13,966 bases of DNA from assembly GCA_034421015.1 (NCBI GenBank), contig DAOUKT010000032.1, positions 1-13,966 on the forward strand, read 5' to 3'. The notes under the pieces are model-generated. The model did not search any database and had not been told where the DNA came from. It was given only the letters and a program-made list of their open reading frames with translations. Position numbers and translations under genes: made by a program. Within the stretch, counting starts at the first letter, position 1, and the number at the start of each line of letters is the position of its first letter. This DNA is from DAOUJW01 sp034421015. GTDB taxonomy: Bacteria > Chloroflexota > Dehalococcoidia > Lucifugimonadales > UBA2985. Below are positions 5,983 to 12,268 of this stretch, piece after piece.

Positions 5983-6369
5983 ATGACAAAGGAAGAGATA
6001 CTTGAGGCCGTAAAGGGCATGTCCGTGCTTGAGCTGGCGGAGATGGTGAAGCTGCTTGAGGACGAGTTCGGGGTGAGCGCCGCTGCGCCTGTGGCCGTCG
6101 CTGCCGCTCCGGTCGCCGCCGCGGGTGACGCGGGCGCGGCCGCAGACGATGAGGAGAAGACGGAGTTTGACGTCATCATCCAGGAGATTGGCCCCAACAA
6201 GATCAACGTCATCAAGGGTGTCCGGGAAGTCACCACGCTGGGCCTGAAGGAGGCCAAGGACCTGGTGGAGGCCGCTCCGCAGGCGGTGAAGGAGGGCATC
6301 TCCAAGGACGACGCTCAGCAGGTAAAGGAGAAGCTGGAGGCCGCCGGAGCCGTTGTAGCGGTACGGTAA
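5983..6369 (+). CDS. rplL: 50S ribosomal protein L7/L12
   Basis: L7/L12 is the multicopy stalk protein that recruits and stimulates translational GTPases. The 128 residues split into an N-terminal dimerisation and L10-binding helix pair (1-32), an Ala/Val/Pro-rich flexible hinge (about 33-57), and the factor-binding C-terminal domain. That domain carries E-K-T-E-F-D-V-I, K-I-N-V-I-K-x-V-R and GLKEAKDLVE. The ATG is preceded by GGAAGGAGAGG, among the strongest ribosome sites in the window, which fits the need for several copies per ribosome. It is the last ribosomal protein gene here, and rpoB does not follow. Confidence 0.98.
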   Translation: MTKEEILEAVKGMSVLELAEMVKLLEDEFGVSAAAPVAVAAAPVAAAGDAGAAADDEEKTEFDVIIQEIGPNKINVIKGVREVTTLGLKEAKDLVEAAPQAVKEGISKDDAQQVKEKLEAAGAVVAVR

Positions 6370-6381
6370 CGACGACTACGC

Positions 6382-6400
6382 TCCCGGTGTTTGACCGGGA
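6382..6400 (+). terminator. Hairpin after rplL
   Basis: TCCCGGT (6382-6388) and ACCGGGA (6394-6400) form a perfect 7-bp stem with loop GTTTG, 12 bp after the rplL stop. No T-run follows (CTGCGCC), so it may be an mRNA-stabilising or partial terminator/attenuator hairpin rather than a full terminator. Confidence 0.45.
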
Positions 6401-6421
6401 CTGCGCCAGCATGGCCCAGTT

Positions 6422-6652
6422 ATGAGCCGTCGCAAAGACCGAGAGAGATACCAGGCGATGAGACGCCTGGACCCAGACTACCAGGGCTTTCGCGGGCACG
6501 ATCAGGAGCCCAGCGCCGGAAACGTGCCCCTGGAAAGGGCCACGTGCAGCATATGTGAGCGTACCCGCAACGTGCCCCGTGGAATAGCTGTGGAGCAGGG
6601 CGAGGATTTCGTCTGCTCCGGTTGCCTTGAGGAGCAGAATACTGAGGTCTGA
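6422..6652 (+). CDS. Small Cys4 zinc-ribbon protein, unknown function
   Basis: This 76-residue protein has a strongly charged, Arg-rich N-terminal third (MSRRKDRERYQAMRRLDPDY). A compact region with CSIC (42-45) and CSGC (65-68) follows, which could bind one zinc ion as a zinc ribbon. There is no signal peptide or membrane segment. I do not recognise the family. It lies between rplL and radC, same strand, 52 bp after rplL, where rpoB is usual. The ATG has no clear ribosome site; the nearest purine-rich sequence is poor. A five-codon frame (ATG at 6411) ends in a TGA overlapping this ATG, which might couple translation but could be chance. The ordered cysteine spacing and charge pattern argue for a real gene. 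Nucleic-acid or ribosome binding is a guess from the basic N-terminus. Confidence 0.7.
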   Translation: MSRRKDRERYQAMRRLDPDYQGFRGHDQEPSAGNVPLERATCSICERTRNVPRGIAVEQGEDFVCSGCLEEQNTEV

Positions 6653-6681
6653 GGGCCGACCGGGGTCCTTACACCCGGCCC
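6653..6681 (+). terminator. Hairpin between the small zinc protein gene and radC
   Basis: GGGCC (6653-6657) pairs with GGCCC (6677-6681), and an inner GGGT (6663-6666) pairs with ACCC (6673-6676). It begins right after the stop codon. Only GTGGTTTGTG follows, so it is at best a weak terminator. Confidence 0.35.
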
Positions 6682-6688
6682 GTGGTTT

Positions 6689-7408
6689 GTGAATATGACC
6701 GATGGCAGGGAGATGCTCGATTACCAGGTAATGATACGGGACCTCCCCCGGGAGGAGAGACCCCGCGAGCGTCTGAGGAACTACGGCCCCTCGTCACTTA
6801 GCACCGCGGAGCTGCTGGCAATCATTCTCCGAACAGGCACCCAGTCTGAGAACGTGCTGAATCTGAGCACGCGGCTGATGTCACGCTTCGGCGGGCTGTC
6901 CGGGCTGGCAAGGGCCGGCTTCGATGAGCTATGCGGAGTCCACGGGTTCGGCGAAGCGAAGACGGCCCAACTCAAGGCGGCATTTGAACTGGGACGCCGT
7001 GTGGTGTCCTTCCAGGAGAGCGAAAGGCCCACCGTCCAGTCTCCCCAGGACATCGCAAATCTCCTGCAGGGAGAGATGGCGTTCCTGGAGCAGGAGCACC
7101 TCCGGGTTGTCCTGCTCAACACCAGGAACCGCGTTCTGTCCGTTCACGAAGTCTACAAGGGCAATGCCAATTCGGCTATGATCCGCCCTGGCGAGGTGTT
7201 CAGAGAGGCGGTCCGCGCGAACGCCCTTGCAATCATCCTTGTGCACAACCACCCCTCCGGCGACCCTGCCCCCAGCGACGATGACGTTCAAATCACCCGC
7301 CAGATCATCGATGCGGGCAAGCTGCTGGACATCGAGGTGCTGGACCACGTGGTCCTGGCCCAGAGGGGGTTCGTGAGTCTGAAGGAGCGTAAGCTGGCCT
7401 TTGCGTAG
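6689..7408 (+). CDS. radC: RadC family JAB1/MPN (JAMM) domain protein
   Basis: RadC-like proteins pair helix-hairpin-helix segments with a JAMM metalloprotease-like domain. The original link to DNA repair in E. coli is no longer considered solid, so the role is open. The N-terminal part has IRDLPREERPRERL, then a helix-hairpin-helix around 78-104 (GVHGFGEAKTAQL). The C-terminal domain has the zinc motif HNHPSGDPAPSDDD (His186, His188, Asp199). The length of 239 is normal for the family. The start is uncertain: GTG at 6689 gives the longest frame, and ATG at 6695, 6713 or 6731 are alternatives with no decisive ribosome site. It is on the same strand as the ribosomal operon and 36 bp after the small zinc protein gene. 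Confidence 0.93.
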   Translation: MNMTDGREMLDYQVMIRDLPREERPRERLRNYGPSSLSTAELLAIILRTGTQSENVLNLSTRLMSRFGGLSGLARAGFDELCGVHGFGEAKTAQLKAAFELGRRVVSFQESERPTVQSPQDIANLLQGEMAFLEQEHLRVVLLNTRNRVLSVHEVYKGNANSAMIRPGEVFREAVRANALAIILVHNHPSGDPAPSDDDVQITRQIIDAGKLLDIEVLDHVVLAQRGFVSLKERKLAFA

Positions 7409-7449
7409 CGAACTTCAAGTGACGAGTCGAAGATTCCGGGAGACTGACA

Positions 7450-8244
7450 ATGCCGTCTAAGGCCTGCGCCAGATGCGGCGCCGCAAACGCGGAGGACGCC
7501 ATCTTCTGCGAACGGTGCGGCTGGCGGGTCTTCAGCGAGGAGCCGCCAGCAGAGGAATGGGCCACTCCGGAAAACGTCGCCACAAAGGCCTGTCCGATGT
7601 GCAGCAGCCGGCCCGCGGAAACCGCCAGGTTCTGCACGCAGTGCGGGTACCAGCTTTCCGAGGATGAACCCATACGCCAGGGCGAAGGCTACCCATTCAT
7701 CATCGGGGCCGAGAATTCCAACGCCCTTCTCTTCTCCTCAACCAGGCTCATCATCCTGTCGGTGATTTCACTGGGCCTGTACCTGTACTACTGGACGTAC
7801 CTCACCTGGAAACAGCTGCAGTCGGAGACGCAGGGAGTCCACTACCCGGCCTGGCACGCCCTCACCCTTCTGATTCCCGGTTACGGGTCGTTCCGGATGC
7901 ACAGGCACACCCGCGTCATCACTGAACTTGCAGAGAAGTCTGGAGTTGAGACGTCCCTCAATCCCAACCTGATATTCGTGCTGGTGATCCTTCACGCAGT
8001 CTTTGGGCCCACGCCGGTATTCCTGGCTAATGCGTTCAGTACGCTGATACTCTTCGCTGCGGTCGTCAATCTGACCATAGCCATCACCGTCATCGTCTGG
8101 GCCCAGGCCCCGCTCAATCGTCACTGGGAGTCGAGCCGGGGCGAGTCCGCCTCAGGCGCTCCCGTGAGGCTGTGGGAAGTGTTCGTGGCGTTGCTCGGTC
8201 CGGTAATCTGGATAGTCGCCACGCAGCTGCCCACGCCTGCCTGA
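7450..8244 (+). CDS. Double zinc-ribbon membrane protein (DUF4234-like)
   Basis: This 264-residue protein has two N-terminal zinc ribbons, C6xxC9...C20xxC23 and C48xxC51...C62xxC65, joined by an acidic linker. The membrane part holds about four hydrophobic spans (roughly 97-117, 173-193, 197-220 and 241-262). The first span region (SLGLYLYYWTYLTWKQL) resembles the start of DUF4234 domains. The ribbons probably lie in the cytoplasm, but their role (metal-dependent partner binding or structure) is unknown. The ATG has GGGAG nearby. It is 41 bp after radC on the same strand and converges on the rhomboid gene. The function is not known to me; the architecture is common in uncultivated bacteria. 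Confidence 0.8.
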   Translation: MPSKACARCGAANAEDAIFCERCGWRVFSEEPPAEEWATPENVATKACPMCSSRPAETARFCTQCGYQLSEDEPIRQGEGYPFIIGAENSNALLFSSTRLIILSVISLGLYLYYWTYLTWKQLQSETQGVHYPAWHALTLLIPGYGSFRMHRHTRVITELAEKSGVETSLNPNLIFVLVILHAVFGPTPVFLANAFSTLILFAAVVNLTIAITVIVWAQAPLNRHWESSRGESASGAPVRLWEVFVALLGPVIWIVATQLPTPA

Positions 8245-8245
8245 A

Positions 8246-8261
8246 GACCCGATCAGGGGTC
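8246..8261. terminator. Short palindrome between convergent genes
   Basis: GACCC (8246-8250) and GGGTC (8257-8261) flank GATCAG. The hairpin spans the 15-bp gap between two convergent stop codons and could act as a weak bidirectional terminator, but there is no T-tract. Confidence 0.3.
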
Positions 8262-9054
8262 AGCGCCAGGGGATGCGCCTGATGTCCGCCGGCCTTCGCC
8301 TTCGCACAACGCCAAGGTACAGGGCCATTGCCAGGAGCCCGGCGATGAAGCCGCCTATGTGCGCCCAGAACGCCACGCCGCCGGTGTTGGACGCCGAGTT
8401 GACCAGGGAGCCGAGCCCGGGCAGCACGTTCTGAATGAAGAACCAGAACCCCAGCAGGACCAGCGCCGGCATACGCACGACGAAGACCAGGCCGAAGAAC
8501 ACGATGGTGGCTATCCGGTTGTAGGGATACATGACTATGTATGCGCCAAGCACCCCGGCCACCGCTCCGCTCGCGCCGATCATGGGAATCTGGCTGTCCG
8601 GGTCTACGTAGACCTGGGCCCATGCCGCCGCCACGCCACAGGCCAGGTAGAAGACCAGGTACTTTACGTGACCCAGGCCGTCCTCTATGTTGGCGCCGAA
8701 GACCCAGAGGTAGACCATGTTCCCGGCGAAGTGCATAAAGCCGCCGTGAATGAACATGGAGCTGAAGACCGTGAGCCAGACCTCGTTGTGGGCCTCCAGG
8801 TCAAGGATGGTCCCCCGGCACATCGCGCCAAGGGGAGTCCGAACAATCTGCCCTTCGCACACGCTGCCGAACTCGCTCAGCCCCTGGGTGAACTTGGCCG
8901 GAATGACACCCCAGTTGTAGTAGAACAGGGTTGTCTCGATGCCGCCTAGTAGGAATATCTCGTAGAGGAAGACGGCGGCGTTGAGCGCGATCAGGGTCAA
9001 AGTCACAACGGGAGTGGTCCTGCGCTGAACGTCCGGGTCTGCCAGAGGGAACAT
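8260..9054 (-). CDS. Rhomboid family intramembrane serine protease
   Basis: Rhomboids cleave transmembrane substrates inside the membrane. With the ATG at 9054 the protein has 264 residues and begins MFPLADPD, a typical start for this subfamily. The catalytic dyad is visible as GASG (Ser162) and AHIGG (His232). The accessory HGGFMHFAGN (His103, His108, Asn112) matches the oxyanion/L1 region. Six membrane spans are plausible, with span 1 at about 15-37. The loop after span 1 is long and holds two cysteines (66 and 79) that might form a disulfide outside the membrane. I chose the 9054 start over an ATG at 9168 because GGGAGG lies eight bases upstream, whereas the extra 38 residues are Pro/Arg/Cys-rich and unlike the family. 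The gene is alone on its strand, convergent with the zinc-ribbon membrane protein. Substrates are unknown. Confidence 0.93.
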   Translation of the reverse strand: MFPLADPDVQRRTTPVVTLTLIALNAAVFLYEIFLLGGIETTLFYYNWGVIPAKFTQGLSEFGSVCEGQIVRTPLGAMCRGTILDLEAHNEVWLTVFSSMFIHGGFMHFAGNMVYLWVFGANIEDGLGHVKYLVFYLACGVAAAWAQVYVDPDSQIPMIGASGAVAGVLGAYIVMYPYNRIATIVFFGLVFVVRMPALVLLGFWFFIQNVLPGLGSLVNSASNTGGVAFWAHIGGFIAGLLAMALYLGVVRRRRPADIRRIPWR

Positions 9055-9233
9055 CTGCGGCGCCTCCCGCGCTCGCCCGGGGTGGAGTCCCCGGGGCGGA
9101 ACTGCATTGGGGTCGATGGGCAATTGGATGCAGGGGGTCGCAGTGCGACATCTCCCTGTTTTCATCATATCACCTTGCGCCGAAACGCGGGGCGTGCCGC
9201 CGGCATTCTCTACAGGCGTTGGTTATGGCGCAC

Positions 9234-9276
9234 GACACCGCTCATACTGAGCTCGTCGAAGTAAATGAGCGGTGTC
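9234..9276. repeat. REP-like hairpin with 12-bp perfect arms
   Basis: GACACCGCTCAT (9234-9245) is perfectly mirrored by ATGAGCGGTGTC (9265-9276). The 19-nt loop carries ACTGAGCTCGTCGAAGTA, close to the CTGAGCTTGTCGAAG-type core I recall from dispersed intergenic repeats in several phyla. No T-tract follows. Confidence 0.65.
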
Positions 9277-9306
9277 TGCTATCTCCGCAGTCTTCCCGCT
9301 CAAATG

Positions 9307-9340
9307 GTTCGACTGGCTCACCCCCGTATCAGGTACGGGG
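9307..9340. repeat. Inverted repeat core plus short hairpin
   Basis: GTTCGACTGGCTCA (9307-9320) is an inverted, diverged copy of the TGAGC-GTCGAA core at 9248-9261. It is directly followed by a perfect 7-bp hairpin, CCCCGTA (9322-9328) and TACGGGG (9334-9340), with loop TCAGG. It looks like an intergenic repeat rather than a regulator of a nearby gene. Confidence 0.5.
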
Positions 9341-9484
9341 CAGGCTATGAGCAGGAAGGGAGTTGCGCTTCAACCAACCTTTATCATATAGAGAATGCCC
9401 AGTTCGCCCCATGCCCTTACGCCGTCCTGCCCGGCTTGTGGCAGCGCCCCAAGCTCCGGGAATACTCAGTAATCGGAGGTACTA

Positions 9485-9531
9485 TTGACAAGACTATGGT
9501 GTGCGCTTAGCATCACAATTAAAGTGATGCT
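9485..9531 (+). promoter_or_regulatory. Candidate treT promoter overlapped by a perfect palindrome (operator-like)
   Basis: A perfect -35 TTGACA (9485-9490) and a 17-bp spacer precede TAGCAT (9508-9513, four of six -10 bases). AGCATCAC (9509-9516) and GTGATGCT (9524-9531), separated by AATTAAA, form an 8+8 bp perfect palindrome covering the -10 and the expected start site. That suits a repressor operator or a 5'-end hairpin. The leader to treT would be about 215 nt. The same TTG could instead start a 52-codon frame (9485-9643) behind GGAGG, but its codon use is unlike the neighbours. Confidence 0.45.
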
Positions 9532-9734
9532 CTCCAAACAGGGAATCTCCAGGAACGGGGAGAGCGCCTGTATCAGGTCAGATCCCGAGTCCCCTAGGGG
9601 CTTGGGCTTATTTGTTTGCCAATTTGGAGGTGACCTACGATAGCGCAGACTCCACTTCAAACGCACGCCATCTTGTCGGCCATTCCCGGAGTTCACGGGA
9701 GCATCTCGCTGACGGGCCGAGGTGAGGTCTCGAT

Positions 9735-11111
9735 ATGCTGACTCAGGTAGAGACCTTTCCGAAGCAGCTTGAAGACTACCGGTCCATAATAGGGAACGAG
9801 AACGCGGACGAGATCTGCAGGCTGGCAGAGTCCCTCAGCGGCGCCCGAGTCCTTCACGTCAACGCAACGGCCTTTGGCGGCGGCGTTGCCGAGCTCCTGT
9901 ACTCCCTCGTCCCGCTCATGAACAGTGCAGGCCTCAACGCCGAGTGGCAGATAATTCACGGCGACGGCCAGTTCTACGATGTCACCAAGCAGCTCCACAA
10001 CAGCCTCCAGGGGGCGCAGGTGGACTGGACCCCCGAAATGTGGCAGATCTGGCGCGACTACAACCTGATGAACGCTGAGCGCTTCGAGGGCGACTACGAC
10101 TTCGTCGTCGTGCATGACCCGCAGCCGGCCGGCCTGCTCAGCTACCTGCGTGAGAACGGCCACCGCAATGGGAGCACCCGCTGGGTATGGCGATGCCACA
10201 TCGATTCCACGGACGCCCAGCCTGAGGCGTGGAACTTCATCTCTCCTTACCTGGAGCCTTACGACGCCGCTATATTCACCCTTAAGCAGTTCATCAACAA
10301 GGAGATCAAGAACTCCGATATCTGGGTGACGCCTCCGGCCATCGACCCCCTCAGCCCCAAGAACTCGCCCATTTCCCAGGAGACCGTCAATGAGGTGATG
10401 GCCCGCTTCAACATCGACCCGGAGCGGCCTCTCATAATCCAGGCGTCAAGGATGGACGTGTGGAAGGACCCCATCGGCGTCTTGGAGGCCTACTTCCAGA
10501 TCAAGCAGAGGATTCCCAGCCTGCAGATTGCCTTCCTTGTGGCGATTGCCAATGACGACCCCGAAGGCTGGGGATACTACAACCAGACTGTGGAGCGGGC
10601 GGGAGGCGACCCGGACGTGCATATTCTGCCGAACATTGTTCACGGCATTGGTGACGTGGAGATCAACGCCTTCCAGAGAGGGGCCAGGGTGGTCATCCAG
10701 AAGTCGCTGAGGGAGGGATTCGGCCTGGCGGTGACCGAGGCCCTGTGGAAGGGGCGGCCGGTTGTCGGCGGCAGGGCAGGGGGCATACCCCTCCAGGTCC
10801 TGGACGGAGAGACGGGCTATCTTGTGAGCAGCCCCAACGAGTGCGCCGACAGGACGGCGTACCTGCTGGAGAACCCCGAAACGTCCGACAGGCTGGGGGA
10901 ACAGGGCAGGGAGCACGCCCGTCAGAACTTCCTCATTACTCGCTACCTCAGGGACTACCTCAAGGTGTTCCAGTCCCTGGAGCAGAACACTGCCAAGTCC
11001 TATGCAGGCGTAGACTCGGAAGCCGTCTGCGCGTCCAACGGGACTGGGGAGTCGCAGGCTACCGTTCCGGCTCCAAGCCTTGGCGCGTCAAAAGCCGAGG
11101 GCGCGGAATAG
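9735..11111 (+). CDS. treT: TreT-type trehalose synthase (glycosyltransferase family 4)
   Basis: TreT makes trehalose from an NDP-glucose and glucose and can run in reverse. It is a cytoplasmic, retaining GT-B enzyme. The N-terminal half has HVNATAFGGGVAELL (41-55) and W-R-C-H-I-D (152-157), both typical of the TreT group rather than of general GT4 enzymes. The C-terminal half has the donor-site features QASRMDVWKDP (236-246) and EGFGLAVTE, with the E-x7-E glutamates at 327 and 335, then R-A-G-G-I-P. The length of 458 includes a low-complexity tail from about 420, longer than the roughly 410 residues usual. The ATG has GAGGT upstream. It is monocistronic or leads into hflKC 92 bp downstream. 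Its product is probably a compatible solute or stress protectant. I am confident of the family, less so of the exact donor nucleotide. Confidence 0.88.
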   Translation: MLTQVETFPKQLEDYRSIIGNENADEICRLAESLSGARVLHVNATAFGGGVAELLYSLVPLMNSAGLNAEWQIIHGDGQFYDVTKQLHNSLQGAQVDWTPEMWQIWRDYNLMNAERFEGDYDFVVVHDPQPAGLLSYLRENGHRNGSTRWVWRCHIDSTDAQPEAWNFISPYLEPYDAAIFTLKQFINKEIKNSDIWVTPPAIDPLSPKNSPISQETVNEVMARFNIDPERPLIIQASRMDVWKDPIGVLEAYFQIKQRIPSLQIAFLVAIANDDPEGWGYYNQTVERAGGDPDVHILPNIVHGIGDVEINAFQRGARVVIQKSLREGFGLAVTEALWKGRPVVGGRAGGIPLQVLDGETGYLVSSPNECADRTAYLLENPETSDRLGEQGREHARQNFLITRYLRDYLKVFQSLEQNTAKSYAGVDSEAVCASNGTGESQATVPAPSLGASKAEGAE

Positions 11112-11203
11112 GGTATTGCTATTTCCCAAATCTGTGTTAAGGTAGTGAGGTTGTACGGAGAACAGAAGCCGTGGCAGTAGTGGAAAGGCGAGCTTAACAC
11201 AAG

Positions 11204-12268
11204 ATGTTCGAGCCTGGTGGACGACAGAGGCCGGAGTTCCAGTTCGAGGAGATCCTGAGGAACATCGGCAACGGTATCAACAACTTCACACAGAGGCTGG
11301 GTGGAGGCGGTATGCGGATAGTGGTGTTCGCCGCTATTGTCCTTCTCATCCTTGGATGGCTGGCCACGGGCGTCTACCAGGTTGGACCCCGAGAGCGCGC
11401 CGCTCTACAGCTCTTCGGCGACTTCCAGAGCACTGCGGGCCCCGGCCTTCACTGGTATTTCCCCTCTCCAATTGGCAAGCGCACCATTGTTGACGTGGAA
11501 GTCACTCGAAACATGGAGCTCGGCTTTCTGACCACTGAGACCGGGGCAAGCGCTGACACCTCCGTTGAGGCGTTGATGATCACGGGCGACCTGAACATCG
11601 TCAACGTCCAGATGGTGGTGCAGTACCAGATAGCGGACCTTGAACGATACCTGTTCCGGGTGGACGATCCGGGAGAGGTGTTGCGCGGCATCGAGCGGGG
11701 AAACCCGGAGGGCCGCACTCTGAAGGACGCGACAGAGGCCGCCCTGCGCCAGGTGGTGGGACAAAGCAGCATTGATGACATTCTTGTCCTCAACAGGCCA
11801 GTGGTAGAGGCGCAGACTCACGAGCTTCTGCAGGATATCTTGGATCTGTACGAGACGGGCATTCAGGTGAACACCGTCGCGATGCAGACAATCCGCCCTC
11901 CGGACGAAGTGCGGGCCGCTTTTGACGATGTGGTCAACGCTCGTGTGGACAGGGAGAGCCGCATCAACGAGGCCAGGGCATTTGAGCAGGACCGGATTCC
12001 GAGAGCTGAGGGTGACGCCGCGCAGGTGGTGCAGGCGGCCGAGGCGTTCAAAGCTGAGCGTATAGCCAGAGCCACTGGTGAGGTCAACAGGTTCCGTTCG
12101 GTCTTGAGGGAGTACCTCAGCGCCCCGGATGTCACGCGCCAGAGGCTCTACCTGGAGGCGATGGAGGATATCCTTCCCGGAATCAAGAAGTTCATCCTCT
12201 CTGAGGGCGGGGAAGGCAATCTTCTGCAGTTCCTGCCGCTGACTGACAACCAGGTGCAGACGCCATGA
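11204..12268 (+). CDS. hflK: HflK, SPFH/prohibitin-like subunit of the HflKC complex
   Basis: HflK and HflC form a large membrane cage around the FtsH protease and tune its access to membrane proteins in E. coli. The 354 residues have a short Gly-rich cytoplasmic N-terminus (1-37), a single membrane span (38-58), an SPFH domain (about 60-240) starting VGPRERAALQLFG, and a long helix rich in A-R-A-F-E-Q-D-R-I-P-R-A-E-G-D-A repeats (about 250-300). The C-terminus holds RLYLEAMEDILPG. The N-terminal linker is shorter and less Gly-rich than in proteobacteria. The ATG has only a weak ribosome site. Its stop overlaps the hflC start by four bases (ATGA), so the subunits are probably made in balance. 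Confidence 0.95.
   Translation: MFEPGGRQRPEFQFEEILRNIGNGINNFTQRLGGGGMRIVVFAAIVLLILGWLATGVYQVGPRERAALQLFGDFQSTAGPGLHWYFPSPIGKRTIVDVEVTRNMELGFLTTETGASADTSVEALMITGDLNIVNVQMVVQYQIADLERYLFRVDDPGEVLRGIERGNPEGRTLKDATEAALRQVVGQSSIDDILVLNRPVVEAQTHELLQDILDLYETGIQVNTVAMQTIRPPDEVRAAFDDVVNARVDRESRINEARAFEQDRIPRAEGDAAQVVQAAEAFKAERIARATGEVNRFRSVLREYLSAPDVTRQRLYLEAMEDILPGIKKFILSEGGEGNLLQFLPLTDNQVQTP

Larger units (their letters stand above)
9055..9484. other. Intergenic region with palindromic repeats, no gene
   Basis: This stretch lies between the divergent rhomboid and trehalose synthase genes. Open frames here lack ribosome sites and family resemblance. It contains a 12+12 bp hairpin repeat (9234-9276), an inverted copy of the TGAGC-GTCGAA core (9307-9320) and a 7-bp hairpin (9322-9340). 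Some of it must serve as the rhomboid promoter, which I cannot place. Confidence 0.5.

Noticed and set aside
5550..6305. Minus-strand frame of 251 codons, Ser/Ala-rich
   Set aside because: It is the complement of the Glu/Ala-rich L10 tail and the L7/L12 hinge; the low complexity explains the open frame.
6411..6425. Five-codon frame overlapping the start of the small zinc protein gene
   Set aside because: Too short and without a ribosome site; the ATGA overlap may be coincidence.
9055..9168. Longer start for the rhomboid gene (ATG at 9168)
   Set aside because: It lacks a ribosome site and adds 38 residues unlike the family, while ATG at 9054 has GGGAGG at ideal spacing.
9265..9510. Plus-strand frame of 81 codons within the repeat region
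   Set aside because: It starts inside the arm of a hairpin repeat, has no ribosome site and overlaps palindromes; it looks like chance.
9630..9725. Possible 31-codon upstream frame (GTG at 9630) before treT
   Set aside because: Its only ribosome-site-like sequence overlaps the start codon itself, and the peptide is unremarkable.
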